From assembly GCF_030412015.1 (NCBI RefSeq), contig NZ_JASNRD010000014.1, positions 91,962-155,961 of the forward strand: a stretch of DNA of 64,000 bases. Direction: 5' to 3'. The notes under the pieces are model-generated. The model saw only the letters and a list, made by a program, of their open reading frames with translations. It was not told the DNA's origin and did not search any database. Numbering within the stretch: the stretch's first letter is position 1; the number at the start of each line of letters is the position of its first letter. Shown piece after piece: positions 55,409 through 63,992 of the stretch. A program made the position numbers and the translations under genes. The DNA comes from Massilia sp. YIM B02763. Its GTDB lineage: Bacteria > Pseudomonadota > Gammaproteobacteria > Burkholderiales > Burkholderiaceae_D.

Positions 55409-56452
55409 TCAACCGTGTCGCTCCTGTTCAGGCGGGATGTCGTCGTCCGGCATCGCGTCGGCCGCCGCATCTTCCTTGCGCACGCGCGCATGGCGGTAGG
55501 CGTCGGTCGAACGCTCCAGTGCCAGCCCCAGCGCCGTCGTCAATTCGTCCTGCGGCGTGCCCTGCTGCAGCTGCTGGAAGGCGAAGGTATTGCGCAGCGT
55601 ACGACCGCCCGCGTGGGCGGCCGGGATGCCGGCGCGCTGGAAGGTGGCGCGCACCTGGCGGTAGACGGTGGCCTTGTGCAGGGGCTCGCCATCCATGTTG
55701 GCGGGAAAGGCGAGGTTGCCGGGAATGCCCAGCGCATCGCGCTCGTCCAGCCAGGCGAACAGCTCGGCCACGCCGGCGCGCGGCAGCGTCACCGTGTGCT
55801 CGTAGCTGGTGGGGTGCTTGGCCTCCGGCGTGATCGACAGTGCGATGCCGCCGTCGACGTCGGCCTGGCGGCCGACCTCGTCGACCAGCAGGCCGATCGC
55901 CTCGGCCACGCGCAGGCCGGACAGCGCCATCACCACCTGCATCGCGCGGTCGCGCCGGCGCTTCCAGCCGGCCCCGCTGCGCCGTTCCTCCTCGCGCACG
56001 GCGGGCAGGGCGGCCAGGAAGCGCTGCAACTGGTCCGTGTCGAGCGCCGTCATGGGGGCATCCTTGGGCGTGAGTTCGCGGTCCGAGGCGATGATCGCCT
56101 GGCGGGCCGGGTTGGGCGCGCGGCCCAGGTACTCGAACACGCGCTCCAGCAAGCGCAGGTAGCGGTAGGCGATCTTGCTGTTCAGGTCGCGCTTGCCGCG
56201 GTCGGACAGCAGCACGAATTCGCGCAGGTCGGCGGGGGAGATCGTGGACATGCGCAAGCCGCGCTCGAGCATCCAGGCGGCGAACTTGCCGAACATGAAG
56301 CGGTAGATGGCGGCCGACTCCGGCGAGATCGGGGTCGCGACCGTGTCGCGGTTGCGGCTCGATGTTTCGACGAAGGCCGGGGTGACGACGAAGGCGGCGA
56401 ATTCCTCGGCCGGGCGGGCGTCCCAGGCGGCGAGCGATGGAGTAGTGGTCAT
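55409..56452 (-). CDS. Divergent tyrosine recombinase/integrase
   Basis: A 347-residue phage-integrase-fold protein with an N-terminal SAM-like core-binding domain (residues 45-115) and a catalytic domain. It keeps Arg181 (ALSGLRVAEAI), Lys212 (TPEAKHPTS), Arg287 (GRTLRNTF) and Tyr319 (STDAYRHAR), but lacks both catalytic histidines: Arg284 stands where HxxR normally starts, Asn288 replaces the usual His after the second Arg, and Ala311 replaces the His in the LGH box. No cargo or tRNA flank is seen. The promoter region holds two identical 18-bp direct repeats (56498 and 56558). It may be a housekeeping recombinase or a regulator. Confidence 0.8.
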   Translation of the reverse strand: MTTTPSLAAWDARPAEEFAAFVVTPAFVETSSRNRDTVATPISPESAAIYRFMFGKFAAWMLERGLRMSTISPADLREFVLLSDRGKRDLNSKIAYRYLRLLERVFEYLGRAPNPARQAIIASDRELTPKDAPMTALDTDQLQRFLAALPAVREEERRSGAGWKRRRDRAMQVVMALSGLRVAEAIGLLVDEVGRQADVDGGIALSITPEAKHPTSYEHTVTLPRAGVAELFAWLDERDALGIPGNLAFPANMDGEPLHKATVYRQVRATFQRAGIPAAHAGGRTLRNTFAFQQLQQGTPQDELTTALGLALERSTDAYRHARVRKEDAAADAMPDDDIPPEQERHG

Positions 56453-56497
56453 GATCGTGCTAACGGGAACGGGAAGCCATGGCGGCTTGCCACTATC

Positions 56498-56575
56498 TTG
56501 CAACTAACCGACAAGTGCCGTCAATGGCGCACGCCGCGGCCCTCATTGTCAGATAATTTGCAACTAACCGACAAG
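56498..56575. repeat. Two 18-bp direct repeats upstream of the recombinase gene
   Basis: TTGCAACTAACCGACAAG occurs identically at 56498-56515 and 56558-56575, 60 bp apart. The second copy is also the right half of a dyad with TTGTCAGATA at 56547-56556 (rough inverted match). They lie between the recombinase start and the Dabb gene, so they could be operators or recombinase-binding sites. Confidence 0.7.
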
Positions 56576-56689
56576 CGACCAACGAACCATTACCCCAGCC
56601 ACCAGGGCGAAGGGCGCAAGATGCATTCGCATCCGCCTTGCCGCTCTTATAAAATAAGGACTTCTGAAACATCCAGCGAGAAGAAACGC

Positions 56690-56992
56690 ATGCTCAAGCA
56701 CATCGTCATGTGGAAACTGAAGGACCACGCCGAAGGGGCGGACCGCGCCGCCAACGCCGTCGAAATGAAGCGCCGGCTCGACGAGTGCGCGCACATCGTG
56801 CCCGGCATGCACGCCTTCGAGGTCACGATCGCCCAGCCGGGCCTGGAGGCCACGTACGACGTCGTGCTGTATTCGGAGTTCGAGGACAAGGTGGCGCTGG
56901 ACGCTTACGCGCAGCATCCTCTGCACAAGGCGCTGGTGCCGTTCATCGGCGCGATCCGCGCCGAACGCCAGTGCATGGATTACGTGGTCTGA
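56690..56992 (+). CDS. Dabb (stress-responsive alpha/beta barrel) protein
   Basis: A 100-residue protein of the Dabb family: MLKHIVMWKLKDHAEGADRA at the start, the central FEVTIAQPGLEATYDVVLYS strand and YAQHPLHKALVPFIGAIRAE helix. The family forms dimeric alpha/beta barrels, some binding small organic molecules or acting in stress; no catalytic residue can be named. An AT-rich TATAAAAT box at 56649-56656 may be the -10 of its promoter. It is followed by the SDR gene after 54 bp. Confidence 0.88.
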   Translation: MLKHIVMWKLKDHAEGADRAANAVEMKRRLDECAHIVPGMHAFEVTIAQPGLEATYDVVLYSEFEDKVALDAYAQHPLHKALVPFIGAIRAERQCMDYVV

Positions 56993-57046
56993 GCGGCGCT
57001 GCCGGCAGCCCGGGGATGCTTGGGCAACCGTGGGGGAGGTGAGGGT

Positions 57047-57934
57047 ATGAACGATTTCGCGGGACTGGTCGCCGTCGTCACGGGCGCGGCTGGAGGCCTG
57101 GGGCGGGCGATCGCGGAGCGGGCGGCGGCGCTGGGCATGAAGCTGGTGCTGGCCGACCTCGATGCGGATGCGCTCGAGGTGGCGAGCGAGGAATTGCAGG
57201 CGCGCGGAAGCGAGGTGCTGGCCCTCGTGTGCGACGTGCGCAAGTGCACGCACGTCGAAGAACTGGCCGATGCGGCGATGATCCGCTTCCATGCCGTGCA
57301 CGCGCTGTTCAACGTGGGCGCTTGCGGCGTACCCGGCCTCGTGTGGGAATACGCGGAGGCCGATTGGGAAGCGGGCGCCGGCGCGAACCTGGCCGGCGCC
57401 GTCAACGGCGTGCGCATCTTCGCGCCGCTGATGCTCGGCTGCGCGGCGCGCGACCCGGCCTATCGGGGCCACATCGTGAACACGGCGGCGTTGCACGGCC
57501 TGGCCGGCGCGCCGGCGCTGGGCATGGACAATGTCTCGGCGCATGGCTTGCTGGCCTTGTCCGAGACGCTGTACCACGACTTGCGCCTCGTCGATGCCCC
57601 GGTGACGGCGTCGCTGCTGTGCGCACGCGTGCTGCCCAAGCCGCCGGCGCAGGCGCATCATCATCGCGGCGAGGCACATGCGCAGACGCTGGATGAGGAC
57701 GGGAAGCAGGCCGTGCACCGCCTCGTCGAGGACGCGCTGCCGGCGGCGCCGGCGACGCCGGAAGAAGTCGCGCGACACGCATTCGAAGGGATGGCGCGGG
57801 GAGAGTTCCTGCTGTGCGCCGATCCGCAGACGCTGGTGGCGATGGCGGAACGGATCGCCGCCCTCGAGCGCGGCCGGGCGCCCGCCGATCCGCTGGACCT
57901 GGCGCCGCGGATCCGAGAACGTTTATCCCGGTAG
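57047..57934 (+). CDS. SDR-family protein lacking the Ser-Tyr-Lys triad
   Basis: A 295-residue short-chain dehydrogenase/reductase fold. The cofactor loop TGAAGGLGRAIAE (from residue 12) and Asp63 region VCDVRK are kept. The catalytic positions are replaced: Ser by Ala148 (HIVNTAALHG), Tyr by Asp161 and Lys by Ala165 (GMDNVSAHGLLALSE), with the spacing of a normal Y-N-V-S-K-H-G motif preserved. NNAG is also altered (LFNVGACG). It is likely a nucleotide-binding pseudoenzyme. A GGGGGAGGTGAGG site precedes the ATG at 57047. Confidence 0.85.
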   Translation: MNDFAGLVAVVTGAAGGLGRAIAERAAALGMKLVLADLDADALEVASEELQARGSEVLALVCDVRKCTHVEELADAAMIRFHAVHALFNVGACGVPGLVWEYAEADWEAGAGANLAGAVNGVRIFAPLMLGCAARDPAYRGHIVNTAALHGLAGAPALGMDNVSAHGLLALSETLYHDLRLVDAPVTASLLCARVLPKPPAQAHHHRGEAHAQTLDEDGKQAVHRLVEDALPAAPATPEEVARHAFEGMARGEFLLCADPQTLVAMAERIAALERGRAPADPLDLAPRIRERLSR

Positions 57935-57944
57935 CTGCGCGTGC

Positions 57945-58015
57945 GGTGGGCACGTGGTGCCCACCCTACCGGTACGTCTGCAAAGATACCGTAGGGTGGG
58001 CACCACGTGCCCACC
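57945..58015. repeat. REP-like double palindrome downstream of SDR gene
   Basis: Arms 57945-57969 (GGTGGGCACGTGGTGCCCAC, continuing CCTAC) and 57991-58015 are perfect reverse complements over 25 bp, with 21 bp between. It fills the gap between the convergent SDR and NRDE genes. Confidence 0.85.
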
Positions 58016-58026
58016 ATGCGTTCCCA

Positions 58027-58785
58027 TTACGTCGTCTCGTGAGGGCAGGGCTCCAGCACGCGTTCGTGCAGTTCCGGCTCGCCCGATTCGTACAGCTTGA
58101 CGACGGTGGACGTGCGCGTGCCGTAGCCCGGGAGCTCGATGCACACGGCGGACAGCTGGCGTTCCAGGTCAATGGGGACGCCCGTGTCGGGCAGGCGCAT
58201 GTCGGGCGCGCGCGTGGTGTCGGCCAGCATCTCGAAATAGGCGTCCTCCGGCGCGCCCTGCAGCAGCAGGCTCGCGAAGCTGGCCTTGGTGCGCACCACC
58301 TTCGGCCAGGGCGCGTCGAGCAGGCCGTTCGACACGCCGTAGATGCCCGGCTCCAGCGGCTTGCCGTTGCGCGGATCGTCGCCGGCCCGGTTCGAGAACC
58401 AGTAGATGCCGGCGCGGTCGCCCAGGATCAGGTTGAAGCCGTTGTAGGCGCCGGCGTGTGGCGCGATGCGCGCCAGGTAGGCCGGCGCGTCCAGGTCGCC
58501 CTTCAGGAAATCGGCGACGAGGGCGCCGCGCGTCGGCGCGTCGCTGCGGAAGTCGTGGGGCGCGCGGATATTGGTCAGCGCGGCGAACTTCGGTCCGGCC
58601 GGGCCATCGGTGGTCACGCCCATCCAGCTGCCGCCGCCTTGCAGATCGCGGCCGGCGACGATGTGCGGGTAGTCGGGCCACGGGCCGGCCGGCGTGGCGG
58701 GGCGGTCGTAGTATTCGTCCCGGTTGGCACAGGCGACCAGCGGCAGCCCCGGGATCACGCGCCAGGCGAAGACGATCAGGCACAT
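58027..58785 (-). CDS. NRDE (TANGO2-like) family protein
   Basis: A 252-residue protein of the NRDE/TANGO2 family, whose Ntn-hydrolase-like fold uses Cys2 after Met removal (MCLIVFAWRV). The name-giving motif is ACANRDEYYDRPA at residues 19-31. The rest shows GGSWMGVTTDG and YNGFNLILGD. The biochemical role is not settled. The ATG overlaps the preceding DUF4936 gene by 10 bp, making a three-gene minus-strand run with ygfZ. Confidence 0.92.
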   Translation of the reverse strand: MCLIVFAWRVIPGLPLVACANRDEYYDRPATPAGPWPDYPHIVAGRDLQGGGSWMGVTTDGPAGPKFAALTNIRAPHDFRSDAPTRGALVADFLKGDLDAPAYLARIAPHAGAYNGFNLILGDRAGIYWFSNRAGDDPRNGKPLEPGIYGVSNGLLDAPWPKVVRTKASFASLLLQGAPEDAYFEMLADTTRAPDMRLPDTGVPIDLERQLSAVCIELPGYGTRTSTVVKLYESGEPELHERVLEPCPHETT

Positions 58786-59090
58786 GGCGCGGTATCCAGG
58801 CTGGCGGCGGGCGCCAGGTCCGTGAAGACTTCGGCGCGGCGCGGTCCGGCGATGAAGGCATCGACGCCCGCTTCCTGCGCGGCGGCATCCAGCACGGCGG
58901 CGAAATCGTCGGCCACCGCCGGATACACCTCCATCCAGGTCTGCAGGCCGTCGCGCGCTTCGGGGCGGCGTTTCAGTTGCGCCGCCGCGGCGTGGTGCCC
59001 GGCCAGCGCTTGCTGCAGCGCGCGCACGCGCGGCGCCAGGGCGTCGGCGTCGATCTCGCGCACCTTGTAGTAGACGTACAGGTCGATCAT
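58776..59090 (-). CDS. DUF4936 family protein
   Basis: A 104-residue cytoplasmic protein of the DUF4936 family, found mainly in betaproteobacteria. It starts MIDLYVYYKVREIDADALAP with a ferredoxin-like strand, and includes the aromatic stretch LQTWMEVYPAVADDFAAVLD. No catalytic residue is known. It lies between ygfZ (14 bp upstream) and the NRDE gene (10-bp overlap). Start at 59090 puts the conserved Y-V-Y-Y-K motif at residues 5-9. Confidence 0.82.
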   Translation of the reverse strand: MIDLYVYYKVREIDADALAPRVRALQQALAGHHAAAAQLKRRPEARDGLQTWMEVYPAVADDFAAVLDAAAQEAGVDAFIAGPRRAEVFTDLAPAASLDTAPCA

Positions 59091-59104
59091 GGTGCGATTC
59101 CGCC

Positions 59105-60187
59105 TCAGGCCTCGGCCGCGTCGAGCGGATACGGCAACGGCGCGAAGCGCAGCAGGGTGCCGCCGGCGGCGCCGTGGCGCACCTCGCCCTCCAGCGCGGC
59201 CAGCTTGATCTCGACCAGCACGTCGGCGCCGCCTTGCCCGTTCGGGGCGGCATTCACGATCATGCCGCAGGGCTGGTCCGGATCGTCGGCCGCGAACACC
59301 TCGTCGCCGGGGCGCGCCGCCGCGTTGTCCAGCGAGGCCAGGGACATGCGGCGTTTCAGCTTGCCAAGGTACTGGCTGCGGGCGACGATTTCCTGGCCCG
59401 GATAGCAGCCCTTCTTGAAATTGACGCCGCCGATCAGCTCGTAGTTGATCATCTGCGGCACGAACTGTTCCTGCGTCGGCTGCGTCACCTGCGGCACGCC
59501 GGCATGGATGGCCGACAGTTCCCAGGCCGCGTTGCCGCCGAAGGCCAGGGCCAGGCGCAGCGCGGGCAGGGCGGCGACGGCGCTGGACGTCGAGGTCAGC
59601 CACAGGTAGCGCGGCGCGCCGAAAGCGTCGGCCACGCGCAGCACGGTGCCGAAGCCGCCCTCGGTGCGGGTGTAGGGCGCGGTTGGCAGCGCATCGACGA
59701 GCATGCGCAGCGCAGCTTCCGCGCGTTCGCCGCCCAGGCCCAGGACGGCCACGCGTTCAGGTTCCTCGGTGGCGTCGCGCAGCTTGGCCTTGGCGCGCAG
59801 CACGAACATCGACAGGCGCTTCTGCAGCGGCGCCTGGATGGCGCGCGGCAGCTGCAGCCAGACGGCGTCGGCATCGCGCCAGGTCAGGAAGGTGGCTTGC
59901 AGGCGGCCTTTCGGCGTGCAGTAGCCGGCCAGGCGCACGTCCGCCTGGCCGAGGTGCTCGACGTCGTTGGTCAGCTGGTTGTGCAGGAAGCCAGCGGCAT
60001 CCTCGCCGGCGACGGCGATCAGTCCGAGATCGGTGACGGCGGCGACGAAGCCGCCGGCCAGGTCGGCCGCCGTGAGGACGGTGCCGAAGTCGTCGATCTC
60101 GCCGGCCCTTTCGGGATGGAAGCGGGCGCCCTGGGCGCTCAGGTGGTCGATCCACTCGTTCATACACTGAGTCATACGCTGATTCAT
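59105..60187 (-). CDS. ygfZ: YgfZ/CAF17 folate-dependent Fe-S cluster protein
   Basis: GcvT-fold protein that helps maintain or repair iron-sulfur enzymes using folate. The 360-residue protein has the family signature KGCYPGQEIVARSQYLGKLK (about residue 248), FLHNQLTNDVEHL and CTPKGRLQATFLTW blocks. Three ATGs spaced 12 bp apart (60187, 60175, 60163) arise from a short degenerate repeat; the first is chosen, the third would remove eight residues. It diverges from mltG across 110 bp, which must hold both promoters. Confidence 0.93.
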   Translation of the reverse strand: MNQRMTQCMNEWIDHLSAQGARFHPERAGEIDDFGTVLTAADLAGGFVAAVTDLGLIAVAGEDAAGFLHNQLTNDVEHLGQADVRLAGYCTPKGRLQATFLTWRDADAVWLQLPRAIQAPLQKRLSMFVLRAKAKLRDATEEPERVAVLGLGGERAEAALRMLVDALPTAPYTRTEGGFGTVLRVADAFGAPRYLWLTSTSSAVAALPALRLALAFGGNAAWELSAIHAGVPQVTQPTQEQFVPQMINYELIGGVNFKKGCYPGQEIVARSQYLGKLKRRMSLASLDNAAARPGDEVFAADDPDQPCGMIVNAAPNGQGGADVLVEIKLAALEGEVRHGAAGGTLLRFAPLPYPLDAAEA

Positions 60188-60297
60188 ACCCTGAGAATAT
60201 ATTTCCGATTATGCGTTAACGGCTTTATCATTACGGCCTCATTATAGAGTTGTCGACGAAATCGCGCCGGCCACGGCGCAAAACCACTTCGAGCAGA

Positions 60298-61299
60298 ATG
60301 GCACTGATAAAAAAACTCATCGTCACGGGCGCGATCGTGTCAGTCGCGGCCGTCGGGGCATTCCAATGGTGGGCCGGACGGCCGATCGCCACGGACGGCC
60401 CCGCGATTCCCTTCGCCGTCGCCTCGGGCAGCGGCGTCGCCGGCGCGGCCCAGCAGATGGTCACGGCGGGCATCCCCATCAATACCTTCCTGTTCGGCGT
60501 GCTGGCGCGCGTGACGGGCCAGGCCGGCCGCATCAAGGCCGGCAGCTACGAATTCGAACCGAACACCTCGCCGCGCGGCCTGCTGGACAAGCTGGTGCGC
60601 GGCGACTTCGCCCAGGACCAGCTCACCGTCATCGAAGGCTGGACCTTCCGCCAGATGCGCCAGGTCGTCGACGCCGCGCCGAACCTGAAGCACGACACCG
60701 TCAAGCTGTCGGACGAGGAACTGCTGGCCAAGATCGGCCCCGAGTACAAGGCGGCCGAAGGCCTGTTCTTCCCCGATACCTACCTGTTCGCGCGCGGCTC
60801 GAGCGACCTCGATATCTACAAGCAGGCGCACGAGGCGATGATGAAGCGCCTCAAGGCCGCCTGGGACAAGCGCGAGCCGGGCCTGCCGTACACGAACCCC
60901 TACCAGGCGCTGATCATGGCCTCGCTGGTCGAGAAGGAAACGGGCAAGAAGAGCGAGCGCGCGATGATCGCCGGCGTGTTCGTCAACCGCCTGCGCACGG
61001 GCATGCTGCTGCAGACCGACCCCACCGTCATCTACGGCATGGGCGACAAGTACGCCGGCAAGATCCGCAAGAAGGACCTCGAGACGGACACCCCGTACAA
61101 CACCTACACGCGTCCCGGCCTGCCGCCCACGCCGATCGCGCTGCCGGGCGTGGAGTCGCTGGCGGCCGCGCTGGCGCCGGCCAAGACCGAGGCCCTGTAC
61201 TTCGTCTCGCGCGGCGACGGCACCAGCCATTTTTCGGCGAACCTGAACGACCATAACAAGGCCGTCAACCAGTACCAGCGCAACGGGGCCTCGCAATGA
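60298..61299 (+). CDS. mltG: Endolytic murein transglycosylase MltG
   Basis: Membrane-anchored lytic transglycosylase that cuts nascent glycan strands. The 333-residue protein has one TM (residues 5-25), a LysM-like subdomain, then the YceG catalytic domain with Glu in [18 protein letters not shown] and the family motifs [16 protein letters not shown] and [13 protein letters not shown]. The ATG at 60298 is preferred over TTG at 60250, which would add 16 basic residues. It begins the mltG-tmk-holB-pilZ operon, overlapping tmk by 4 bp. Confidence 0.95.
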   Translation: MALIKKLIVTGAIVSVAAVGAFQWWAGRPIATDGPAIPFAVASGSGVAGAAQQMVTAGIPINTFLFGVLARVTGQAGRIKAGSYEFEPNTSPRGLLDKLVRGDFAQDQLTVIEGWTFRQMRQVVDAAPNLKHDTVKLSDEELLAKIGPEYKAAEGLFFPDTYLFARGSSDLDIYKQAHEAMMKRLKAAWDKREPGLPYTNPYQALIMASLVEKETGKKSERAMIAGVFVNRLRTGMLLQTDPTVIYGMGDKYAGKIRKKDLETDTPYNTYTRPGLPPTPIALPGVESLAAALAPAKTEALYFVSRGDGTSHFSANLNDHNKAVNQYQRNGASQ

Positions 61300-61919
61300 C
61301 ACTGGCTGCGACGCGGGGGCGTTTCCTCACCTTCGAAGGCATCGACGGCGCCGGCAAGTCGACCCATATCGGCTACGTGACGGACCTGCTGAAGGATGCC
61401 GGCAAGACGGTCGTGTCCTCGCGCGAGCCGGGCGGCACGCCGCTCGGGGAAAAGCTGCGCGACCTGCTGCTGCACGAGAAGATGCACCTGGAGACGGAAG
61501 CGCTGCTGATGTTCGCCAGCCGGCGCGAGCACATCGCCCAGGTGATCGAGCCGGCCCTGGCGCGCGGCGACTGGGTGCTGTCCGACCGCTTCACCGACGC
61601 CAGCTTCGCCTACCAGGGCGGCGGGCGCGGCATGGACCGGACGAAGATGGAAGCGCTGGAGCACTGGGTGCACCCGCTCCTGCAGCCGGACCTGACGCTG
61701 CTGTTCGACGTGCCGCTGGCCGTCGCGCGCGAACGCCTGGACGCCACCCGCGCGCTCGACAAGTTCGAGCAGGAGCAGGCGGACTTCTTCGAGAAGGTCC
61801 GCAACGAGTACTTGAGACGCGCCGCGCAGTTTCCCGGCCGCATCGTCGTGATCGACTCGACCCAGTCGATCGATGCCGTGCGGGCGGACTTGCGCGCTGC
61901 GTTGGAGAAATGGTTGTGA
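61296..61919 (+). CDS. tmk: Thymidylate kinase
   Basis: Phosphorylates dTMP to dTDP. The 207-residue protein has the P-loop [20 protein letters not shown] (residue 10), substrate block [20 protein letters not shown] and [20 protein letters not shown], with Arg/Glu lid residues typical of gram-negative enzymes. It is coupled to mltG by a 4-bp overlap and precedes holB. Confidence 0.97.
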   Translation: MTLAATRGRFLTFEGIDGAGKSTHIGYVTDLLKDAGKTVVSSREPGGTPLGEKLRDLLLHEKMHLETEALLMFASRREHIAQVIEPALARGDWVLSDRFTDASFAYQGGGRGMDRTKMEALEHWVHPLLQPDLTLLFDVPLAVARERLDATRALDKFEQEQADFFEKVRNEYLRRAAQFPGRIVVIDSTQSIDAVRADLRAALEKWL

Positions 61920-61921
61920 CA

Positions 61922-62941
61922 ATGTATCCCTGGCAGCAGGAGCCCTGGGCCCGGCTGCAGCACCTGCGCGAGCGCCTGCCGCACGCGATCCTGTTCCACG
62001 GCCCCGCCGGCATCGGCAAGGCCGATTTCATCGAAGCCTTCGCCCAGGCGCTGCTGTGCGAGAACGTGCGGCCGGACGGGCATGCCTGCGGCGAATGCGC
62101 GTCCTGCGGCTGGTTTGCCCAGGGCAACCACCCCGACTACCGCCGCGTGCGGCCGGAAGCGCTGGAAGACGAAGCCCCGGCGGCCGAAGGCGAAGAGGGC
62201 GGCGAGGACAAGAAAGCCAAGTCGAGCAAGACCGCGTCCAAGGACATCAAGATCGAACAGGTGCGCAGCCTGTCCGACTTCATGAACATCTCCACGCACC
62301 GCCAGGGCTTGCGCGTGGTCGTGCTGTATCCGGCCGAGGCGCTGAACATGCCGGCGTCGAATGCGCTGTTGAAGACGCTGGAAGAGCCGCCGCCGGGGAC
62401 CGTGTTCCTGCTGGCGTCGAACAGCCTGGACCGCTTGCTGCCGACGATCCTGTCGCGCTGCCGCAAGTTCGCGCTCGCCATGCCGGACCACGCCCAGGCG
62501 CTGGCCTGGCTGCAGCAGCAGGGCGTGCAGGACGCCGACGGCTGGCTGCGCGAGCAGGGCGGCGCGCCGCTGGCGGCGCTGGCCCAGTCCGAGACGGGCA
62601 ACCGCGACGAGCTCGATGCGCTGCTGCAGATCCTGGCCCAGCCCAGCGTCGACGCGGCGCTGCGCGCGGCCGACCGCCTGAGCAAGACGCCCTTGTCCGC
62701 GCTCGTCGCCTGGCAGCAGCGCTGGCTGTATGATGTGTTCTCGTACAAGCTGTCCGGCACCATCCGCTACTATCCGCGCTACCAGCGCGAGCTGGCGGGC
62801 CTGGCGGCAAGGATGTCCACGCCGAACCTGATGCGCGCCATCAAGAGTGCCAACGAGCGGCGCGCCGTGGCGGACCACCCGCTGTCGCCGAAACTGTTTG
62901 TCGAAGACATGCTGCTTGACTACACTGCCTGCTGCGCTTGA
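61922..62941 (+). CDS. holB: DNA polymerase III delta-prime subunit
   Basis: Clamp-loader subunit. From the ATG at 61922 it is 339 residues; an ATG at 61910 overlapping tmk is also possible but has GGAG only 2 bp away. Motifs: AILFHGPAGIGKADFIEAFA (degenerate P-loop), zinc Cys set CGECASCGW (with further Cys nearby), NALLKTLEEPPPGTVFLLAS and SRC motif LPTILSRCRKFAL. A charged Lys/Glu/Asp-rich insertion at about residues 83-110 follows the zinc module. Order tmk-holB-pilZ is conserved in many gram-negatives. Confidence 0.95.
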   Translation: MYPWQQEPWARLQHLRERLPHAILFHGPAGIGKADFIEAFAQALLCENVRPDGHACGECASCGWFAQGNHPDYRRVRPEALEDEAPAAEGEEGGEDKKAKSSKTASKDIKIEQVRSLSDFMNISTHRQGLRVVVLYPAEALNMPASNALLKTLEEPPPGTVFLLASNSLDRLLPTILSRCRKFALAMPDHAQALAWLQQQGVQDADGWLREQGGAPLAALAQSETGNRDELDALLQILAQPSVDAALRAADRLSKTPLSALVAWQQRWLYDVFSYKLSGTIRYYPRYQRELAGLAARMSTPNLMRAIKSANERRAVADHPLSPKLFVEDMLLDYTACCA

Positions 62942-62951
62942 AAGGAATCCG

Positions 62952-63329
62952 ATGAACGGCCTGCCCACCGACCCGACCGCCCCGCAGCCGCCGCGGCCGT
63001 CCGTGCTGTCGCTGGCCATCAAGGAAAAGGCGGCGCTGTACGCCGCCTACATGCCTTTCCTCAAGAACGGCGGCATGTTCGTGCCGACCAACAAGCCGTA
63101 CAAGATCGGCGACGAAATCTACCTGATCCTGTCGCTGATGGACGACCCCAACAAATACCCGATCGCCGGCAAGGTCGCCTGGATCACCCCGGCCGGCGCG
63201 AACAACAACAAGGCGCAGGGCATCGGCGTGCACTTCCCGGCCGACGAGGCCGGCCAGCGCGCCAAGCTGCGCATCGAAGAAATCCTGGGCGCCGCGCTGC
63301 GCTCCGCGCGTGCCACCCATACTTTGTGA
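62952..63329 (+). CDS. pilZ: PilZ domain protein, type IV pilus assembly
   Basis: A 125-residue PilZ protein of the classic operon type, needed for type IV pilus function through partners such as FimX/PilB; many in this class do not bind c-di-GMP. It has a Pro-rich N-terminus, KEKAALYAAYMPFLKNGGMF and YKIGDEIYLILSLMDD, ending GVHFPADEAG. The RxxxR c-di-GMP motif is absent, consistent with that class. AAAGGAA precedes the ATG at 62952, 10 bp after holB. Confidence 0.93.
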   Translation: MNGLPTDPTAPQPPRPSVLSLAIKEKAALYAAYMPFLKNGGMFVPTNKPYKIGDEIYLILSLMDDPNKYPIAGKVAWITPAGANNNKAQGIGVHFPADEAGQRAKLRIEEILGAALRSARATHTL

Positions 63330-63380
63330 CGCGTCACGAAAAATCCTTTCCTCCAACCTGCTGCAACCGCCGTCCGTTTC

Positions 63381-63899
63381 ATGCCCGACTACCGCCATCG
63401 CCTCGCCCGCATCGAAGACCTGCCCGTCATCGTCGACATCTACAACTCCACCATCGCCTCGCGCGAAGTGACCGCCGACACGGAACCCATCACCGTGCAA
63501 TCGCGCGAAGCCTGGTTCCACGACCACACGCCGGAGCGCCGCCCCCTGTGGGTGATCCACGACGCGGCCGACACGTCGGACGAGCCGGCCGTGATCGGCT
63601 GGCTGTCGTACTCGAATTTCTACGGCCGCCCCGCGTATTCCGGCACGGCCGAACTGTCGATCTATATCGCGGAAACCTGGCGCGGCAAGGGCATCGGCCG
63701 CTACTGCCTGGAGCAGGCGATGGCGTTCGCGCCGAACGTGAACGTGCACACCTTGCTCGGCTTTATCTTCGGCCACAATGCGCCGAGCCTGGCGCTGTTC
63801 CGCAAGTACGGCTTCGAGACGTGGGCGCATTTCCCGCGCGTGGCGAACCTGGATGGGGTGGAGCGGGATTTGATCATTCTCGGCAAGCGGGTCGCCTGA
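63381..63899 (+). CDS. GNAT N-acetyltransferase (phosphinothricin-acetyltransferase-like)
   Basis: A 172-residue GNAT-fold acetyltransferase of the Pat/YncA-like group. It has YRHRLARIEDLPVIVDIYNS, the acetyl-CoA P-loop region ETWRGKGIGRYCLEQAM, and FIFGHNAPSLALFRKYGFET at the end. The group acylates small amines or methionine derivatives; the substrate here is not clear. It follows pilZ by 51 bp on the same strand and is bounded by a dispersed inverted repeat at 63911. Confidence 0.92.
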   Translation: MPDYRHRLARIEDLPVIVDIYNSTIASREVTADTEPITVQSREAWFHDHTPERRPLWVIHDAADTSDEPAVIGWLSYSNFYGRPAYSGTAELSIYIAETWRGKGIGRYCLEQAMAFAPNVNVHTLLGFIFGHNAPSLALFRKYGFETWAHFPRVANLDGVERDLIILGKRVA

Positions 63900-63910
63900 G
63901 TGTGAAAGGC

Positions 63911-63992
63911 CGTCGCCCCTGCGCAGGCAGGGGCCCAATTTAGTGTGACGCGAACGAAAAACAATTGGGCCCCTGCCTTCGCAGGGGCGACG
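63911..63992. repeat. Dispersed inverted repeat, GTCCCTGC family (copy 3)
   Basis: Arms 63911-63940 and 63963-63992 (CGTCGCCCCTGCGCAGGCAG continuing GGGCCCAATT, and its complement) differ at one of 30 bases, with a 22-bp centre. Here the arms carry CGCCCC where the copy at 36552 has CGTCCC. The element begins 11 bp after the GNAT stop. Confidence 0.85.

Noticed and set aside
55409..56452. Recombinase as marker of an integrated genomic island
   Set aside because: Flanking genes are ordinary carriers and small metabolic genes on typical codon usage, there is no tRNA or att duplication at the locus, and no other mobile genes are present.
60250..60300. TTG at 60250 as start of mltG
   Set aside because: It would add 16 residues rich in Arg/Lys before the TM and has no ribosome site; ATG at 60298 gives the usual length.
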